A stretch of DNA of 64,000 bases from Talinum fruticosum (taxonomy: Eukaryota > Streptophyta > Magnoliopsida > Caryophyllales > Talinaceae), in contig JAITYX010000033.1 of NCBI GenBank assembly GCA_021018815.1, forward strand, positions 3,404,001 to 3,468,000, read 5' to 3'. This document shows, one piece after another, positions 44,600 through 56,696 of the stretch. Within the stretch, counting starts at the first letter, position 1; every line of letters starts with the position of its first letter. Both the position numbers and the translations under genes were made by a program. The notes beneath the pieces are model-generated. The model ran no database searches. It saw only the letters and a program-made list of their open reading frames with translations, and was not told the DNA's origin.

Positions 44600-46292
44600 C
44601 TGCCATTTAGAGAACCGAGTCTGCGTCTCTTTCTTTTAAAAAGCTTTTCTCTTATAAGCCGGTGGAGATGATTTTCTCTCGTAAGCTGGTCCGGGCTTAG
44701 TCCTCCTTTTATTTTTATGAATAGGACCGTGCTTAGCCTTCCCGAACTTTACAGCTTTGGAATCATTTTGAAAAACTCGAGTAGGAATTGGATTCCTCCT
44801 CTTTGTTAAAACCAAGACCTTCTTTTCTAAAGGAGACACATTGAGATCCCAAGAGCATATCAAGGTTTTTCTGATCTTGAGTAAACTTTAAAACAAGATC
44901 TTGAGACTCATTGAGCTTTTGCTTTAGTTGCTCATTTTCTTTTCGAGTAACTCGGACTTAATCTCATTGGATTGAGCACTAGTTTTGAGTTCTCTCGAGT
45001 GTACGTCTCAGCTTTTCTAACTTATATTTTAGATAGAGGCTCTCGAAGAAATTGACTCAAGTTGTTCTTTAAAATTAGAAGAGTCGAATTGGACTTCTCC
45101 TCCAAAGTAAAAATGTACTTGGCTAAATCAACTTTGGAAAATTTGAGAAAGTATTCCATTACCTCTTGAGGATTTACTTCATCATTGTCCGATAGATCCG
45201 TGCCTCGACTCTGTTTTCACTTCGAGTCGGAAAGTGACATCGGACACTTTGTGTCATCTCGAGTCCTCGTCATCTTCTCGATGAGTCCTCGTCACTCCAT
45301 GTGGCCATCATAGCCTTTTTCTTTCTTCTACCCCTTTTTCTCTTGGGACAGTCCTTGACTATGTGTTCCTTGCTGCCACATTCAAAACAACAAGAGTTCT
45401 TAGTCAAAGATAACTTTGAAAGGGAAGAGTATTTACCTTTTGTATCCTTCTTGTCTTTCTTATAGAACTCTTCTTTTGGCTTCTTATCCCATCTCTTGTG
45501 CTTCATCATTCTCTTAAAGCCTCTAGCGATAAGTGCCATGGGATCCTCTTCTTAGTCGAAGAACTCGGATCCGCTTCTCTGGTTTTTGAGGCTTTTAGCG
45601 CAATGTTCTTTTTGGTGCCGACCTCTGCATCCGCCTCTTCCAGTGGATATCATAGGTGAAAAGCTTCCCAATGAGTTTGTCTGGCTTTAGTAGAGAGAAG
45701 TTCTAAGCCTCTTCGATAGCTGTCACTTTGGGACCCCATCTTTTCTTGGGTAGGCTTCGAGTATCTTTCTACACATTTCGTCGTGGGAAATCTTTTTACC
45801 CGGAGATTTGAGATTGTTGGTGATCTTAGTAAAGCGAATGAACATCCGAGTGATGTTTTCTTCCGGCTCCATCTTGAACAGTCTCATACTTATGAAGATA
45901 TTGGCTTATCTTCGCTTGTCCGACCTCGGCTTATGCCTTCATAAGTGTTGACCACTCGTGTCCCATACTTCTTTGGTCTGTATCACAGGAAGACACTCAA
46001 TTGTATTCTTCCGAGCCGATGGCGAACATCGGAATATTCATTGCCTTGAAGTTCTTTCGAACTTCTTTGCTTCATCAGCCGTGAACTCGGCCTTTGTCTT
46101 GGGTACGAGTCTTGTTTCTTCCGTCTTCATGGGAATGTAGTTGCCTACTTGTATAATGTTCCGGACATCCTCATCGTGATCCAACAGAAACATTCCATGA
46201 GTTTCTTCCAAGTGTACGAAGTTAGATCCTTTGAACTTTGGTGGTCTCCTGGAAGATCTTCCATCATCGAACTCTCCGTTGTTCCGAGCCAT
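44600..46292 (-). pseudogene. Sirevirus gag (broken)
   Basis: Starts at the ATG at 46292, about 46 bp after the primer site (MARNNGEFDDGRSSRRPPKF, then KGSNFVHLEETH), the usual opening of copia gag near the LTR. The central part is eroded. A zinc knuckle CFECGSKEHIVKDC (near 45400-45355, CX2CX4HX4C) lies in a 89-codon frame and is followed by a Lys/Arg-rich KRKRGRRKKKA tail. A second basic stretch (KAVKFGKAKHGPIHKNKRRT) at 44760-44690 links gag to protease. Stops and shifts throughout. Confidence 0.8.
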
Positions 46293-46337
46293 TTCATCAT
46301 TAAACCTTTAGATGGTTAGATCCTTTCTGTAAGGCTA

Positions 46338-46349
46338 GGCTCGATACCA
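46338..46349 (-). other. Primer-binding site of the Sirevirus element (initiator tRNA-Met type)
   Basis: The minus strand reads TGGTATCGAGCC two bases after the 5' LTR. It equals the common copia primer site complementary to initiator tRNA-Met with one base missing. Confidence 0.8.
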
Positions 46350-46351
46350 AT

Positions 46352-47959
46352 TGAAGGTTTTGCTCTCAGAGAGGCTAAGTCACCCTAGAGGGGGTGAATA
46401 GGGTGATGATGAAATTTGCTTGAAATTTAAAATAGATATGAATCCGAGGTGAGCGAGGGTGAAGGATAAACTCGTAAAAGCACTAACTCGTAGTTCAGTG
46501 AAGAGTGAAGAAACAAATTAAACAGTAACTTTGAAAATGTCTCAGTCTAGAATGCACTCGTAAAAGCAATAGCTCGGAAAGTACGTGGAAACCCTATCGG
46601 GCGTAAAACCACGGACCGTGCTAATCCAAGCGCGAAGTCAAATCCACTATTTTTAGACCACAAAATTCAGTAGACTAACTTAACCCGAGTTGCTCCCTTG
46701 GATAACTCATGACAAATTTTTCCTAGACTCGTAAATTACCTTATCTCGATCTAGTACTTCCTAACCGACATCACCTTTACATTTAGGGACAACCGAGCCG
46801 AGTTAACCTTTACAGCCTCAGTCAAAGGGACCTTACTTAGAAAGTAAGAAAGAGAATATTTGTAACTAAGTACAAGACCTTACAACTTAGAGAAATATTA
46901 AATACGTAATTGGAGTTGTAAGTTGATGATTGAGAATGAATACAATGACTTTTTGCTCAAGTATGTGTACTAACAATTGGTTCAAGCAATCTTCAAGTCT
47001 TGAAAGATGGCTGCTATTTATAGATGACCAAGCAGGTTAGTCGTTGTGTGAATCTTCCGAGTGGAAGTCCTTTGTGACCGTTGTAATGGATTTTCCGAGT
47101 CACTCGGAAAACATTCGTTGAGATATGAACGTAGGGCAACGACTCTTGACTCCTTTAGAAGTCCCAAAACCACCTGGTGGTGTCTTGAAAAGTAAGGTGG
47201 AAACCAGCGTTGAGCTTACTATTGCAGATTTTTTGTTTTGGAAATAGACAACCCAAACATAGTGTCTCGGGGCTAGGTCGAGGTGGAAAAAGCCTTGTCT
47301 CGCTGGTGATTTGACGTTTTGAAGTCCGTTACTTTTGTAATTCAAAAAAGGATAGCCTCGCTTGAATAACCTAAAAAGTAAATTAATTTGGTTCTCAAAG
47401 TATAAAATACTTTGGTCCAAGATTAGACACATATAATAACATAATTAAGATAATTAAGTGATTAATTATCCGAGTCGAAAAAGGAATGGAATTTTTGAGT
47501 CTAATATATATGATACTCAAATTCCATCTTAGTCGAGTCTAGATGATAATCAAGTGACAAGGAGAAGATTAGAGTAGACAAACTTGATCTAGACTAAACA
47601 AGGTTCAAACAAAATATGCCGACTTAGAAAAGTAAATTAACAATGTAATTCTTGGAACATGAAGTCGGACTCGAGTTTGTGCACGTGAAACAAAGTGTTT
47701 GAACATGCGATATATCCGAGTGTTGAGTGACTCGGAACTTAGTGTGAAGTGACATGTAGAAGTATGCTTTCCGAGTCAGTCGAGTCAAGCGTAAACATAT
47801 ATAATAGTTTCTATAACACTCGTAAAAATGTTATATCACTCAGAAAAGTTTCTAAGGCATATGGAATGACTTGAAATCAAAACCCTATAAGAGATGAAGT
47901 CTTATACCCGATTCCTCGATGGAACTCGGAAAAGTGTAAGTATAAAGTCCGAGTCTTCA
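46352..47959 (-). repeat. 5' LTR of the Sirevirus element
   Basis: 1608 bp, TGAAGG at the left and GTCTTCA at the right (plus strand), so the ends form a short TGAAG/CTTCA inverted repeat. The minus-strand TATA box is the complement of 47014-47023 (CTATTTATAG). Words of the type CCGAGT/ACTCGG are strikingly frequent along it. The border with Athila-1 is at 47959/47960. Confidence 0.92.
47091..47111. promoter_or_regulatory. Palindrome upstream of the TATA box in the Sirevirus LTR
   Basis: TTTTCCGAGT, one spacer base C, then ACTCGGAAAA: a perfect 10+1+10 palindrome about 70 bp upstream of the minus-strand TATA box. The same is found at 16558-16578 (perfect), 19125-19143 (9+1+9, both arms changed) and 37835-37855 (two mismatches) in the other three LTRs. 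Probably a binding site for a dimeric factor (inference). Confidence 0.65.
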
Positions 47960-49380
47960 CCTGTTATTGTGAATGCAAACTTGAGTGCTTCGAAATTGAT
48001 GCTTTGTTGAGAGTCCTTAGATTGCATCATAGGGCCATTGGTTATACCATAGATAACCTTAAGGGCATTCGTCCTTCAGTTTGCATGCATAGGATTTTAA
48101 TAGAGGATAACTATAAACCCTCCATTGAACATCAAAGAAGCTTAAATCCTAACATGAAAGATGTGGTAAAGAAAGAGGTTTTGAAATTGCTTAAGGTTGG
48201 TAACATCTATCCTATCTCTCATAGTGAATGGGTGAGACCGGTTCATGTTGTGCCTAAGAAAGTGGGGATGAGTGTTGTTAAGAATGAGAATAATGAATTG
48301 ATTCCCACTAGGACTCTTACACGCTAGAGAATGTGCATTGATTATCGCAAGTTGAATAATACAACCCGTAAAGACCATTCCCCTCTTCCCTTCATTGACC
48401 AAATGCTTGAATGATTAGCAATGAATTAATACTTTTGTTATCTAGATGGGTATTTCAGGTTTTTCCAAATCTCTATCCACCCTAGTGACCAAGAGAAGAC
48501 CACCTTTACTTGTCCTTATGGAGCATTTTCTTATAGGAGAATGCCTTTAGGGTTGTGTAATGCACTCGCTACATTTCAATGTTGTACGATGGCTATTTTC
48601 TCTGATTTTATTGAGTATATTATGGAGGTCTTTATGAATGATTTTTCTGTCTAAGGTACCACCTTTGATCATTGTTTGAAAAATATTTCTAAGGTGTTTT
48701 CTATATGTGAGGAAGTAAATTTGATTTTAAATTGGGAAAAGTGTCATTCTATGATACAAGAAGGTGTTATCATAGGTCATGTGGTCTCAAATAAATTCAT
48801 TGAAGTTGACAAAGCTAAGGTAGAGGTAATTGAGAAATTACCTCCACCTACATCTGTTAAGGGTGTGAGGAGTTTTCTTGGACACGTCGGTTTCTACCGG
48901 AGGTTCATTAAAGATTTTTAAAAATTGCTAAACCTCTCACCCAATTTCTTGTCAAAGATATGCCTTTTGTATTTGATATGTGTGCTTGAGTGCTTTCAAC
49001 GAGGTTATAAGAGGCTTTGATTACGACTACCATTATGCAAGCCCCGGATTGGAGTCTTCCATTTGAAGTGATGTGTGATGCAAGTGACTTTGCATTAGAA
49101 GCTATTTTGGGGCAAAGGAGAGATGGCAAGCCCTATGCTATACATTATGCAAGCTCAACTCTAGATGAGGCTCAAGTCGACTATGCCACCACCGAGAAGG
49201 AGCTCTTCGAGGTTGTGTTTGCCTTGGAGAAGTTCTATTCCTACTTGATCAACTCCAAGGTGATAGTTTTCACCGATCTTGCCGCCATTAAGCACCTCAT
49301 AAAGAAATTAGATTCTAAGCCTCGCCTTATCCGATGCGTGCTTTTGCTCAAAGAGTTTGATTAGGAGATCCGGGACAAGC
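47960..49380 (+). pseudogene. Athila-1 reverse transcriptase and RNase H (broken)
   Basis: Reading resumes after the Sirevirus element: PVIVNANL, DNLKGIRPSVCMHRIL, KKEVLKLLKVGNIYPISHSE, WVRPVHVVPKKVG. After a stop comes RMCIDYRKLNNTTRKDHSPL (near 48330-48390) and a F.YLDGYFRFFQISIHPSDQE segment, with the first catalytic D in LDG. The second box reads EVFMNDFSV near 48625: D to N at the first catalytic position. Then ILNWEKCHSMIQEGVIIGHV and GVRSFLGHVGFYRRFIKDF. RNase H is open for 115 codons (49017-49364): [20 protein letters not shown] keeps the D, and [19 protein letters not shown] keeps the E. Many stops elsewhere. Confidence 0.87.
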
Positions 49381-49385
49381 TTGGA

Positions 49386-50093
49386 TTGCGGAATGTGGTG
49401 GTCGGTGATCTTTACCGGTTGGAGGACTTGCCAAAGGAGGATGTTTCTATTGATGATTCATTTCTGGATGAGCCATTCATGGTTGTTTCAAGTACTTTTA
49501 CTCCATGGTATGCCGACTTTGTGAACTACATAGTTTGTGGAGTGATGCCACCGGAGTTGTCTTTCCAACAAAGGAAACGATTCATATTTGATGTGAAAAG
49601 CTATGTGTGGGAAGAGCCTCTCATTTACAAGTTATGTGCAGATGGGGTATATCGAAGGTGCATTCCCGAATATGAGATTCAAAGTGCGCTCAATCACAAT
49701 CATTCCACTACTTATGATGGACATTTTGGCCCCAACAAAACCACCTCCGAGGTCTTACAAGTTTGCTTTTATTGGCCAAAGCTCACCAAAGATGCAAGGA
49801 GCTTTGTGATTGCTTGTGATCGATGCCAAAGGATGGGCACTATTTCAAAGAGGCATGAGATGCCCCTAATTCGGATTTTAGAGGTTGAGCTTTTCGATGT
49901 ATAGGGAATTGACTTCATGGGTCCTTTTCCTCCCTCTCACAACAACCTCTACATCCGAGTAGTTATTGATTATGTTTCGAAATCGGTGGAAACCATTTCC
50001 TCTCCCACCAACGATTCGAAGGTTGTCATGAAGTTCCTCAAGAAGAACATTTTACTGGGTTTGGCACTTCAAGGCCTTTATTAAGTGATAATG
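49386..50093 (+). pseudogene. Athila-1 integrase, N-terminal two-thirds
   Basis: An open frame of 172 codons carries VVGDLYRLEDLPKED, then TPWYADFVNYIVCGVMPPEL. The HHCC zinc finger has the histidines in HNHSTTYDGHFGPNKTTSEV and the cysteines in VIACDRCQRMGT. Past a stop comes GIDFMGPFPPSHNN with the first catalytic D and a VVIDYVSKSVETISS segment. The frame is lost shortly before LLSDN, where CACTA-2 is inserted at 50093/50094. The rest of the integrase is at 62635-63407. Confidence 0.87.
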
Positions 50094-50330
50094 CACAACA
50101 AAAACTTGTCTGTTACCACCGGAATTTAGTGACTACTAAAAAGTCCGACGCTAGTAGTAACGTATTTGGCTTCGGATACTAAAAATGACTCCATTTGGAT
50201 CGAAATAAAAAAGACGCAATTAGCGTCGGATTTTTGAGTCATACTTTAATTTCCGATTCTATTAGAGTCGGATAAAAGTTCGACGCTAAAATTCGATGCG
50301 ATTGACAAAAAGGAGGTGATTTTAATAGCC
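50094..50330 (+). repeat. CACTA-2 left subterminal repeats
   Basis: Several copies of the CGACGCTA/TAGCGTCG motif in both orientations (near 50141, 50222, 50281), as well as TCCGAC and TCGGAT words. CACTA repeats of this sort are recognised by the TNPA-type protein (family knowledge). Confidence 0.75.
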
Positions 50331-52329
50331 TCCCATCATTCACTCTGCTATCTCAATCCCTAAAACTCCTCCCCTTTACTCTTTCATAGCCGCAAGCCTT
50401 CACGTCCCCTCCATCACCGGGGTCGTCCTCTCCATCATCGGTGTCTTTCCCCCTCATCATCGGCATCCTTCCCCTTTGTCACCGGCATCCTTCCCCTCCG
50501 TCACCGGCACTCACTCTCACCAACCTTGCTTCTCATGTATGCTAATGTCGCCTTCGGTTTCTGGTACTTTCTCTTTCCTGCATTCACTCATTCGTCACTG
50601 GCACTCACTCTCACCGACTCCTCATACTTACTCTTCTTCGTTATCAATTTGTTCCTCTTCGGTGCAATTTTAGGGTTGTGGTGGATTTGTTCTGTATTTT
50701 GAACCTCGACTGGATTACTACTCCCTTTTGTCCACCACTGAAAGCTTCACCTTTTCCCTCTCTCTTGCTGTTTGAAGCTTGAGAATTCAGGTTAGTGTTT
50801 GTCTCTCTCCCTCCCCGATTGTTTCTCAATGCTTTGCTCTTTGTAATATAACAGAGATGAAGGTTCAATTCAATAGTTGAGATTACGCTTACTGAGTTTT
50901 ATTGTTTGTATGTGCTGTGATTCTTTAAGGTCTTCATGAAATAGAAAGGGATACCTTGAAAAATTTTCATGAACTCACCATTTGTTTACATAATCGGCCA
51001 CTAAGATTTGACCGGTGTGCCCAAGTATAGCATAATTGTAATGATTTATGCAATTATATAATTCAGTCTTGTCTTCCTTTATACATTTCTATGGCTATTA
51101 CTTTAGTTTTAGCTCAAGCATTTGGAAAATTTGAACCCAAGTTGCTCTAAGACTAAGAGTGCCTCTGTTATAAGAACTCTTAGTGTTAACGACTCACATT
51201 TGGCTACCATGTTCATATACTGGGGTTGGGGCTAACATTTTCTCTGGTGAATGTAATGGCTAAAGTTATTGACTAGGACGGCTTCCTTTCCCAACCTGGG
51301 TAGCCAGCAGTAGAAATACGTATTAACCAACTACAAAAGGGTTTGCAATTTATAATAGGTCAATGAATTTTTACCTAAATAAGCAGGAAAATAAATCGAA
51401 AACTAAGTAGAAATATGACTCAAACCAAGTTAATCCTATTTATATTGGAACCAAATAACCTAATTACCATATCAAAATTTAAATGGAGCAAAAGTGCTGA
51501 GGGTAGGTGCCAGGAATGGCATCTCGATCTCATAGTGGTTAGGATAACCCAAAAATAAATAAAAAAGAAAGAAGAAAAGGAAATGGAGGATATGTCATTG
51601 CTAACGTAGGATAAAAGGGTTGTGGGGAGAAGGCGTATGTTGTTAGGCTAAGTAACAATTTCTCAGTAGTACATTTTTAGATGGGACATTTAGTCAACCA
51701 TAAATGCATGGCTTTCACTCTCTTTCTTTCTTTTTTTCTCTTGTTAAATTTGAGAAACCGATTTCCATAAGCAAGTTGTTATTTCATCTACCCGATCAAA
51801 AGGAAAAGAAAAAGAAAAAAAAAGTCTTTATCTACAACTTTGTAAGGTAGTTTTGGAAGTACTATATAAGTACTCACCCTTAGGAACCCTTTTCTTTAAG
51901 CCTCTTGTTCATAGATGAGGAAAGAGAAGAGCCTTCCGGGACGGAGCGGTCTTAATTAAAATGGAGAGAAAGGGGATTCAATTAAAAAGGAGGTTAACTT
52001 ATAACTGTCATCGGATCATATCCCACAAAATTGCACTACACTCGTTTAAGACTTTGAGTTCAAATGTTTCCTTTGGTTACGTCCATCTCGTAGAAGAATT
52101 AGATATTATCGCATTCATTGTCAGATTGTCACTTATTTGAATCGGTAAACTTTGTGAAAGTTATTATCTAATATATGAGTTCAAATATCGTGTACATAAA
52201 TTTTTACGCCTCATTGTACCAAAAAATATACTATTGCATCCTTACATACACATCTCGTTAATAAATCAAGTTTGTAATTTTAAAAGATAAACATACTTAA
52301 CTATGTTAGAATCGTATATGTCTGCAGTA
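50331..52329 (+). other. CACTA-2 leader region ahead of TNP2
   Basis: Pyrimidine-rich leader with CACCGGC(A/G)TC repeats at 50415-50510, then AT-rich sequence to 52329 with no coding block. An intron-like texture is possible (GTTAGT after TTCAG at 50789), but no splice set can be fixed. Confidence 0.5.
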
Positions 52330-55300
52330 ATGGAGACAAATAGAGAGTGGATGTACAAGAGGTGATGGAAAATACTTGAATAAGGAGTTCATTCGTAGGA
52401 TAGAAGATTAATTTATTCGATTTGCTAAACAAGAAGAAAGCTTCAAGAGGTCAAAGAAGATGAGATGTCCTTGCAGATAAATGTGGCAACGTGCCTTTCT
52501 AAGATGAGGATATCGTGAAATTACATTTGTATAAACATGGGTTTCACACTAATTATTTTCATTGGGTTAACCATGGGTAGACTTACCCCGATTTAGAAGT
52601 GAACAATCAAGGGTCATCAAATCCACAAGTATAATCAATGTATGAAATGTTAATGGATGCATTTTGGCCTATGTCCTCAACATGGATTGATGATGAATAT
52701 GTGGATGAAGAACTAAATGAAAATGCAAAAAAATCTTTGAAATGTTGGAAGCGGTTAAGAGACCTTTGTATGAGGGCTGTGATTTATCCTTATTGTTAGT
52801 AGTATCACGGCTCGAAATATCAAATGTGAGTTTAATCTCCCAAATAGAGATGTTGACATTTTGTTGGCAGTGATGAAGGAAATGTGTCCGCCTAATAATA
52901 AGATAAATTTATTCTCGCAAAGAAGTTGCGTGCTGCTTTGGAACTTCCACATGAGAGAATAGATGTTTGTCCAAATGGCTGTATGTTGTATTGGAAAGAT
53001 AAAATTAATTTGGATAGATGTGAGCATTGTGGGATTGATAGATATGAGAAGAAGACATAGAGGGGTAAAGGTATTGCAAAGAAAGTAATAATATACTTTC
53101 TAATTGCACCGAGGTTACAAAGATTGTATGCGATGAATGGCATAGCAGCCCAAATAAGGTGGCACTCGAAAATCCACGTGAAACCGGCTCTATGGCACAT
53201 CCATGTGATAGTGAAGCTCTGGAAGCATTTCGATGTCACTTTCAAGGAATTTGCCACCGAACCTCAAACTGCTCAATTAGGCTATGTACTAATGGCTTCG
53301 CCCGTTTGGTAATTTTGGGCGGACGTACTCTGTTGGCCAGTAATTACAACTCCATACAATTTACCACCTTGGTTGTGCATGAAGAGACAGTTTATGTTTC
53401 TTGCTTTGTTGATTCCTGGCCCAAAGAGTCCTAAGGGGAAACTTGACGTTTATTTACAAAACTTCATTGAGGAATTGAAGCAGTTATAGGATGTTGGCCT
53501 TCAAATGTATGATGTTTCGAAAAAGAATAACTTTACATTGAATGTAGCAGCTTATATGGATAATAAGTGACTTTCCAGCATGGTATGCTTTCGGGTTGGA
53601 TGAATCGGGAAATTAGGTTGTCATTATTGCATGGAAAACACGAGGGCATTCAGATCGAAACATGGGAAGAAGACCACATGGTTTGATTGCCATAGACAAT
53701 TTCTTCCCGTAGGTCATCGTTTTAGGTCTAACAACGAGTGCTTTTTTAAAAATAAGGTCGACCATTCACCTCCTCCTCCTCGTCTTAAAGGTGATCAAGT
53801 ATGGGATCACATATGTAAGATGCCTAACACTATTGATTATCATTGCACAATTGATTGTTACCTCGAGTCTCACAATTGGACAAAGCGAAGCATATTCTGG
53901 GAATTGTCGTATTAGAAAGATCTTCTCATACTTCACAATTTACATGTCATGCATGTCAAAAATAATGTGTTTGATCAAGTAATCAACACAATCATGGATG
54001 TAAAGGGAAGAACTAAGGATGACATCAACGCAAGAAAGGATTTAGCCACTCATTGTAAGCGTTGATAACTAAACATTCGGACTCATCGAACATGCCGATG
54101 GAGGACGAACCGAAACTGTTCTAGACTTTCCATATGTTATGAGTAAAGAGGCAGGAAAAGCTTTATATGAGTGGCTAAAAAACTCAAGTTACCCGACTGA
54201 TATCCTAGTAATTGAAGTTGATGTGTTGATGGAAAAAATGCAAAGTTGCATAATTTGAAAAGCCATGATTGTCACATCCTTATGGAACCATTATTACCCA
54301 TAGCTGTGAGGGAATTACAACCTCCAAAATGTTTAGAAAGTCCTTACAGAACCGAGCCAATTCTTCGAGGATTTATGCGCCGGTCATTTGTGAACAGAGG
54401 ATGTACTCGATTAGAGGCAAATATCCCTGAAATTCTATGTTACATAGAGATGATCTTCCCTCCATCTTTCTTCAATGTGATGGAGCATCTTGCTGTGCAC
54501 TTACCATATGAGGCTAAAGTGGGTGAACCCATTTAGTATAGATGGATGTATCCCTTTGAAAGGTATAGGGTGGTTCTTATCAAGTTGTTAATTAATATTT
54601 TGTGGTGATGATACTAAATATTCATACTTATGATGTAGATTTCTGCATCATTTGAAGAAGAAAGTCGGCAATAAAGCTCGTGTTGACCCGTCCATATGCA
54701 ATGCATATCTAACAGAGAAGATTTTAAAATTTTTTTCCGCTTACTTTGAGCAAAATGTTGACACAAAAACAAGAGATCTTGGGCGAAATGTATATCCTCA
54801 TATAGAGGAGAATCAAGGTGAACACATTCTAGATGTGTTCTCCTCCAACATCGGGTATGCCCCCAGCGAGGGACGTATGAGTTACCTTGATCAACGCGCA
54901 TATGATGCAGCTCATGCATACGTTCTTCAAAATTGTGAAACATTAGAGGATTATGAACGGTACGAATATCAACTTGAATAATTTTGTCACATATTATCTT
55001 TTAATGATAACGAACTAATAATAAGCATTTTCCCTAACCAAGGCAATTTGAAGATGAAATAATTACAATAAATCCACGTGTTAGGAAAGATGAAGTATGC
55101 AGTAAGTTTGATAAAGAATTCCCAAAAATAGTTTTGGGAGAAGGTTAGTATATTAATGTTATGTTGCAGTGGTTTAATTATGTATTTCATTTTCATTAAC
55201 TTATACTTTAATGGAGTAGGTTTTTCATTTGAACGAGAATAACGGAGTAATGAAAAGTTTGGTACTTGGTCCAAAGAAGGATGTGCGTATTTTTAACCAT

Positions 55301-55560
55301 TATTACATAAATAATTACAACTTTCACACTCATAAATATGGTCAAAACAAGGCCGAGTATGAACTATGCGGTATCCGTGAAAGGGATAGATGACATTCAT
55401 TATTATGGCATTCTTCAAGAGGTGATTGAGTTAGAGTATGTTGGGGATTCTCGTTCTTACAAGACAGTTTTATTTAAATGTGAATGGTTTGATTCTATAA
55501 GGGGTATTAATACACATGAACAATATAAATTAGTGGATGTCAACCATACATTTCCCTAGG
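52330..55560 (+). pseudogene. CACTA-2 TNP2 transposase (broken)
   Basis: TNP2 is the cutting and joining enzyme of CACTA elements. Domains in order: an N-terminal transposon-associated block (REWMYKR near 52344-52365, MRCPC near 52465, FTLIIFIGL/NHG near 52530-52570); the TNP2 core with CPNGCMLYWKDKINLD (52969-53020), PRLQRLYAM (53110-53135), IRWHSKIHVKPALWH, LDVYLQNFIEELKQL (53443-53487), GCHYCMENTRAFRSKHGKKT (53619-53680) and WFDCHRQFLPVGHRFR; a DUF4218 block (LPIAVRELQPPKCLE near 54295, PPSFFNVMEHLAVHLPYE near 54475); a VDPSICNAYLTEKILKFF block (54680-54735); and the start of DUF4216 (YYGILQEVIELEYVGDSRSY near 55405-55460, VLFKCEWFDS). Stops and shifts separate nearly all blocks. Confidence 0.9.
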
Positions 55561-56655
55561 AATTGGCGAAGAGTAAGAGTTTTATGCTTTTTAATTTTAG
55601 TTTGAAGACTCAGGTATAACTCTCTATCTCTCTAAAGTTTTGGCTCTAAGTCATTCTAAGCTTTTAAAAACTCATTTCTAAGTTTTCATCCTGTTCCGTG
55701 TGATAAGAAAAAAAGGTGAGAACTCACCAATTGAGTCATAATCTGCGCTACATGGTGAGCATAGGATGTTTGAAAATTTATAAATAGGGTATAAGGATAC
55801 CTCACAATAGCAGCCGCTTGCTCTTTTGGAGGAAGGGAGTGAAGGTAGAACATGGTCTCTGGACGATCGATAGGAACAAGCGAAGGAGGCCATGTATCGA
55901 CCCGAATTTGAGATGTGATCCTCTCACTAAGATACCAAAAAACCCAAAGGGACCTTCAAACAAGACCCTCCTCTCGCTTAATTCTCGTGCAACAATGACA
56001 CTTGGAGGGAGTTGGAGTTGGGCCCAAGGACGAAAGTTAGCCCATATTCAAGATTTATCAAGAAACAATCAAGAATGAAAGGCAGCAAGAAAATGGATGA
56101 AAAATAGTGCATAATCAAGCCTAGAGTCCACTATCGGCAGTCCCACAGTGCTGTGGGCAAGGGCAGCAAGCTAAACAAGTGTGATAAAAGTTATCTATCC
56201 CATGAATCTTATAATGTTGAAGATAGACCTTAGCCCACGATACGGAGGCCGAAAATGCGGGATGATTCCTTACACCAGGAGAAAGATATGGGAAATATTT
56301 GGATAACCATGGTTGCATGATCACTATTGAGTAAGTTGTTTTATCCACGCAAGATGAAAAATACTTTGGAGAAAAAGGGAATTTGAGCGTACCTCCACAA
56401 TTTCCCACAAACCATTCAACGGTAAATAGTAGCTTTTAGCACAAATTCAACGATGATAAGTAGAGAAAAGATGAATGTTTCATATTGATTTCGGCAGAGT
56501 AACATTTAGGTATGAGGGATATAGTTAACTTTCAGCGAGCATTACGTATAGGAGAAAGCCTTATGGGAATGAGAGCCAAGGCTCTTTATTTATAGGTAGA
56601 GACCTAGGTCATAAATGACTTCGGGTTTACACTCGGCACACCGTCCAAGCAACTG
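55561..56655. other. Unidentified insertion inside the TNP2 gene
   Basis: The TNP2 reading stops after KLVDVNHTFP near 55555 and is picked up again at NRDPFVLASQV (56660-56696). The 1.1 kb between has no recognisable domain; it holds A-rich and mixed sequence and a TATAAATA on the minus strand near 56584-56592. It could be a decayed LTR, another small transposon or an intron grown by insertion. No clean duplication was found. Confidence 0.4.
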
Positions 56656-56696
56656 TAAACAAACCGGGATCCATTTGTATTGGCATCCCAAGTTAT

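Larger units (their letters stand above)
27467..47959 (-). mobile_element. Sirevirus-type copia element inserted in Athila-1, itself split by Athila-2
   Basis: A Ty1/copia element of about 10.9 kb after removal of Athila-2 (20.5 kb with it). On the minus strand: 5' LTR 46352-47959, primer site 46338-46349, gag with a CCHC knuckle, protease, integrase, reverse transcriptase, RNase H, a third ORF region (39057-40669) and the 3' LTR (27467-27786 plus 37423-38699). The extra ORF, the length and words such as ARFQANP in RNase H point to the Sirevirus group, probably the Maximus branch (inference). Flanking 5-mers are CCCAT and CCTGT, a duplication with two transitions. The Athila-1 frame reads NP at the left and PVIVNANL at the right, which fixes the insertion. 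The two LTRs differ at many positions, so it is clearly older than Athila-2. Confidence 0.9.

Noticed and set aside
50476..50673. Serine-rich 65-codon frame.
   Set aside because: Lies in the pyrimidine-rich leader of CACTA-2 and resembles nothing; no domain.
52755..53257. Minus-strand frames of 90 and 121 codons.
   Set aside because: They are antisense to the TNP2 core, whose protein pattern on the plus strand is clear.
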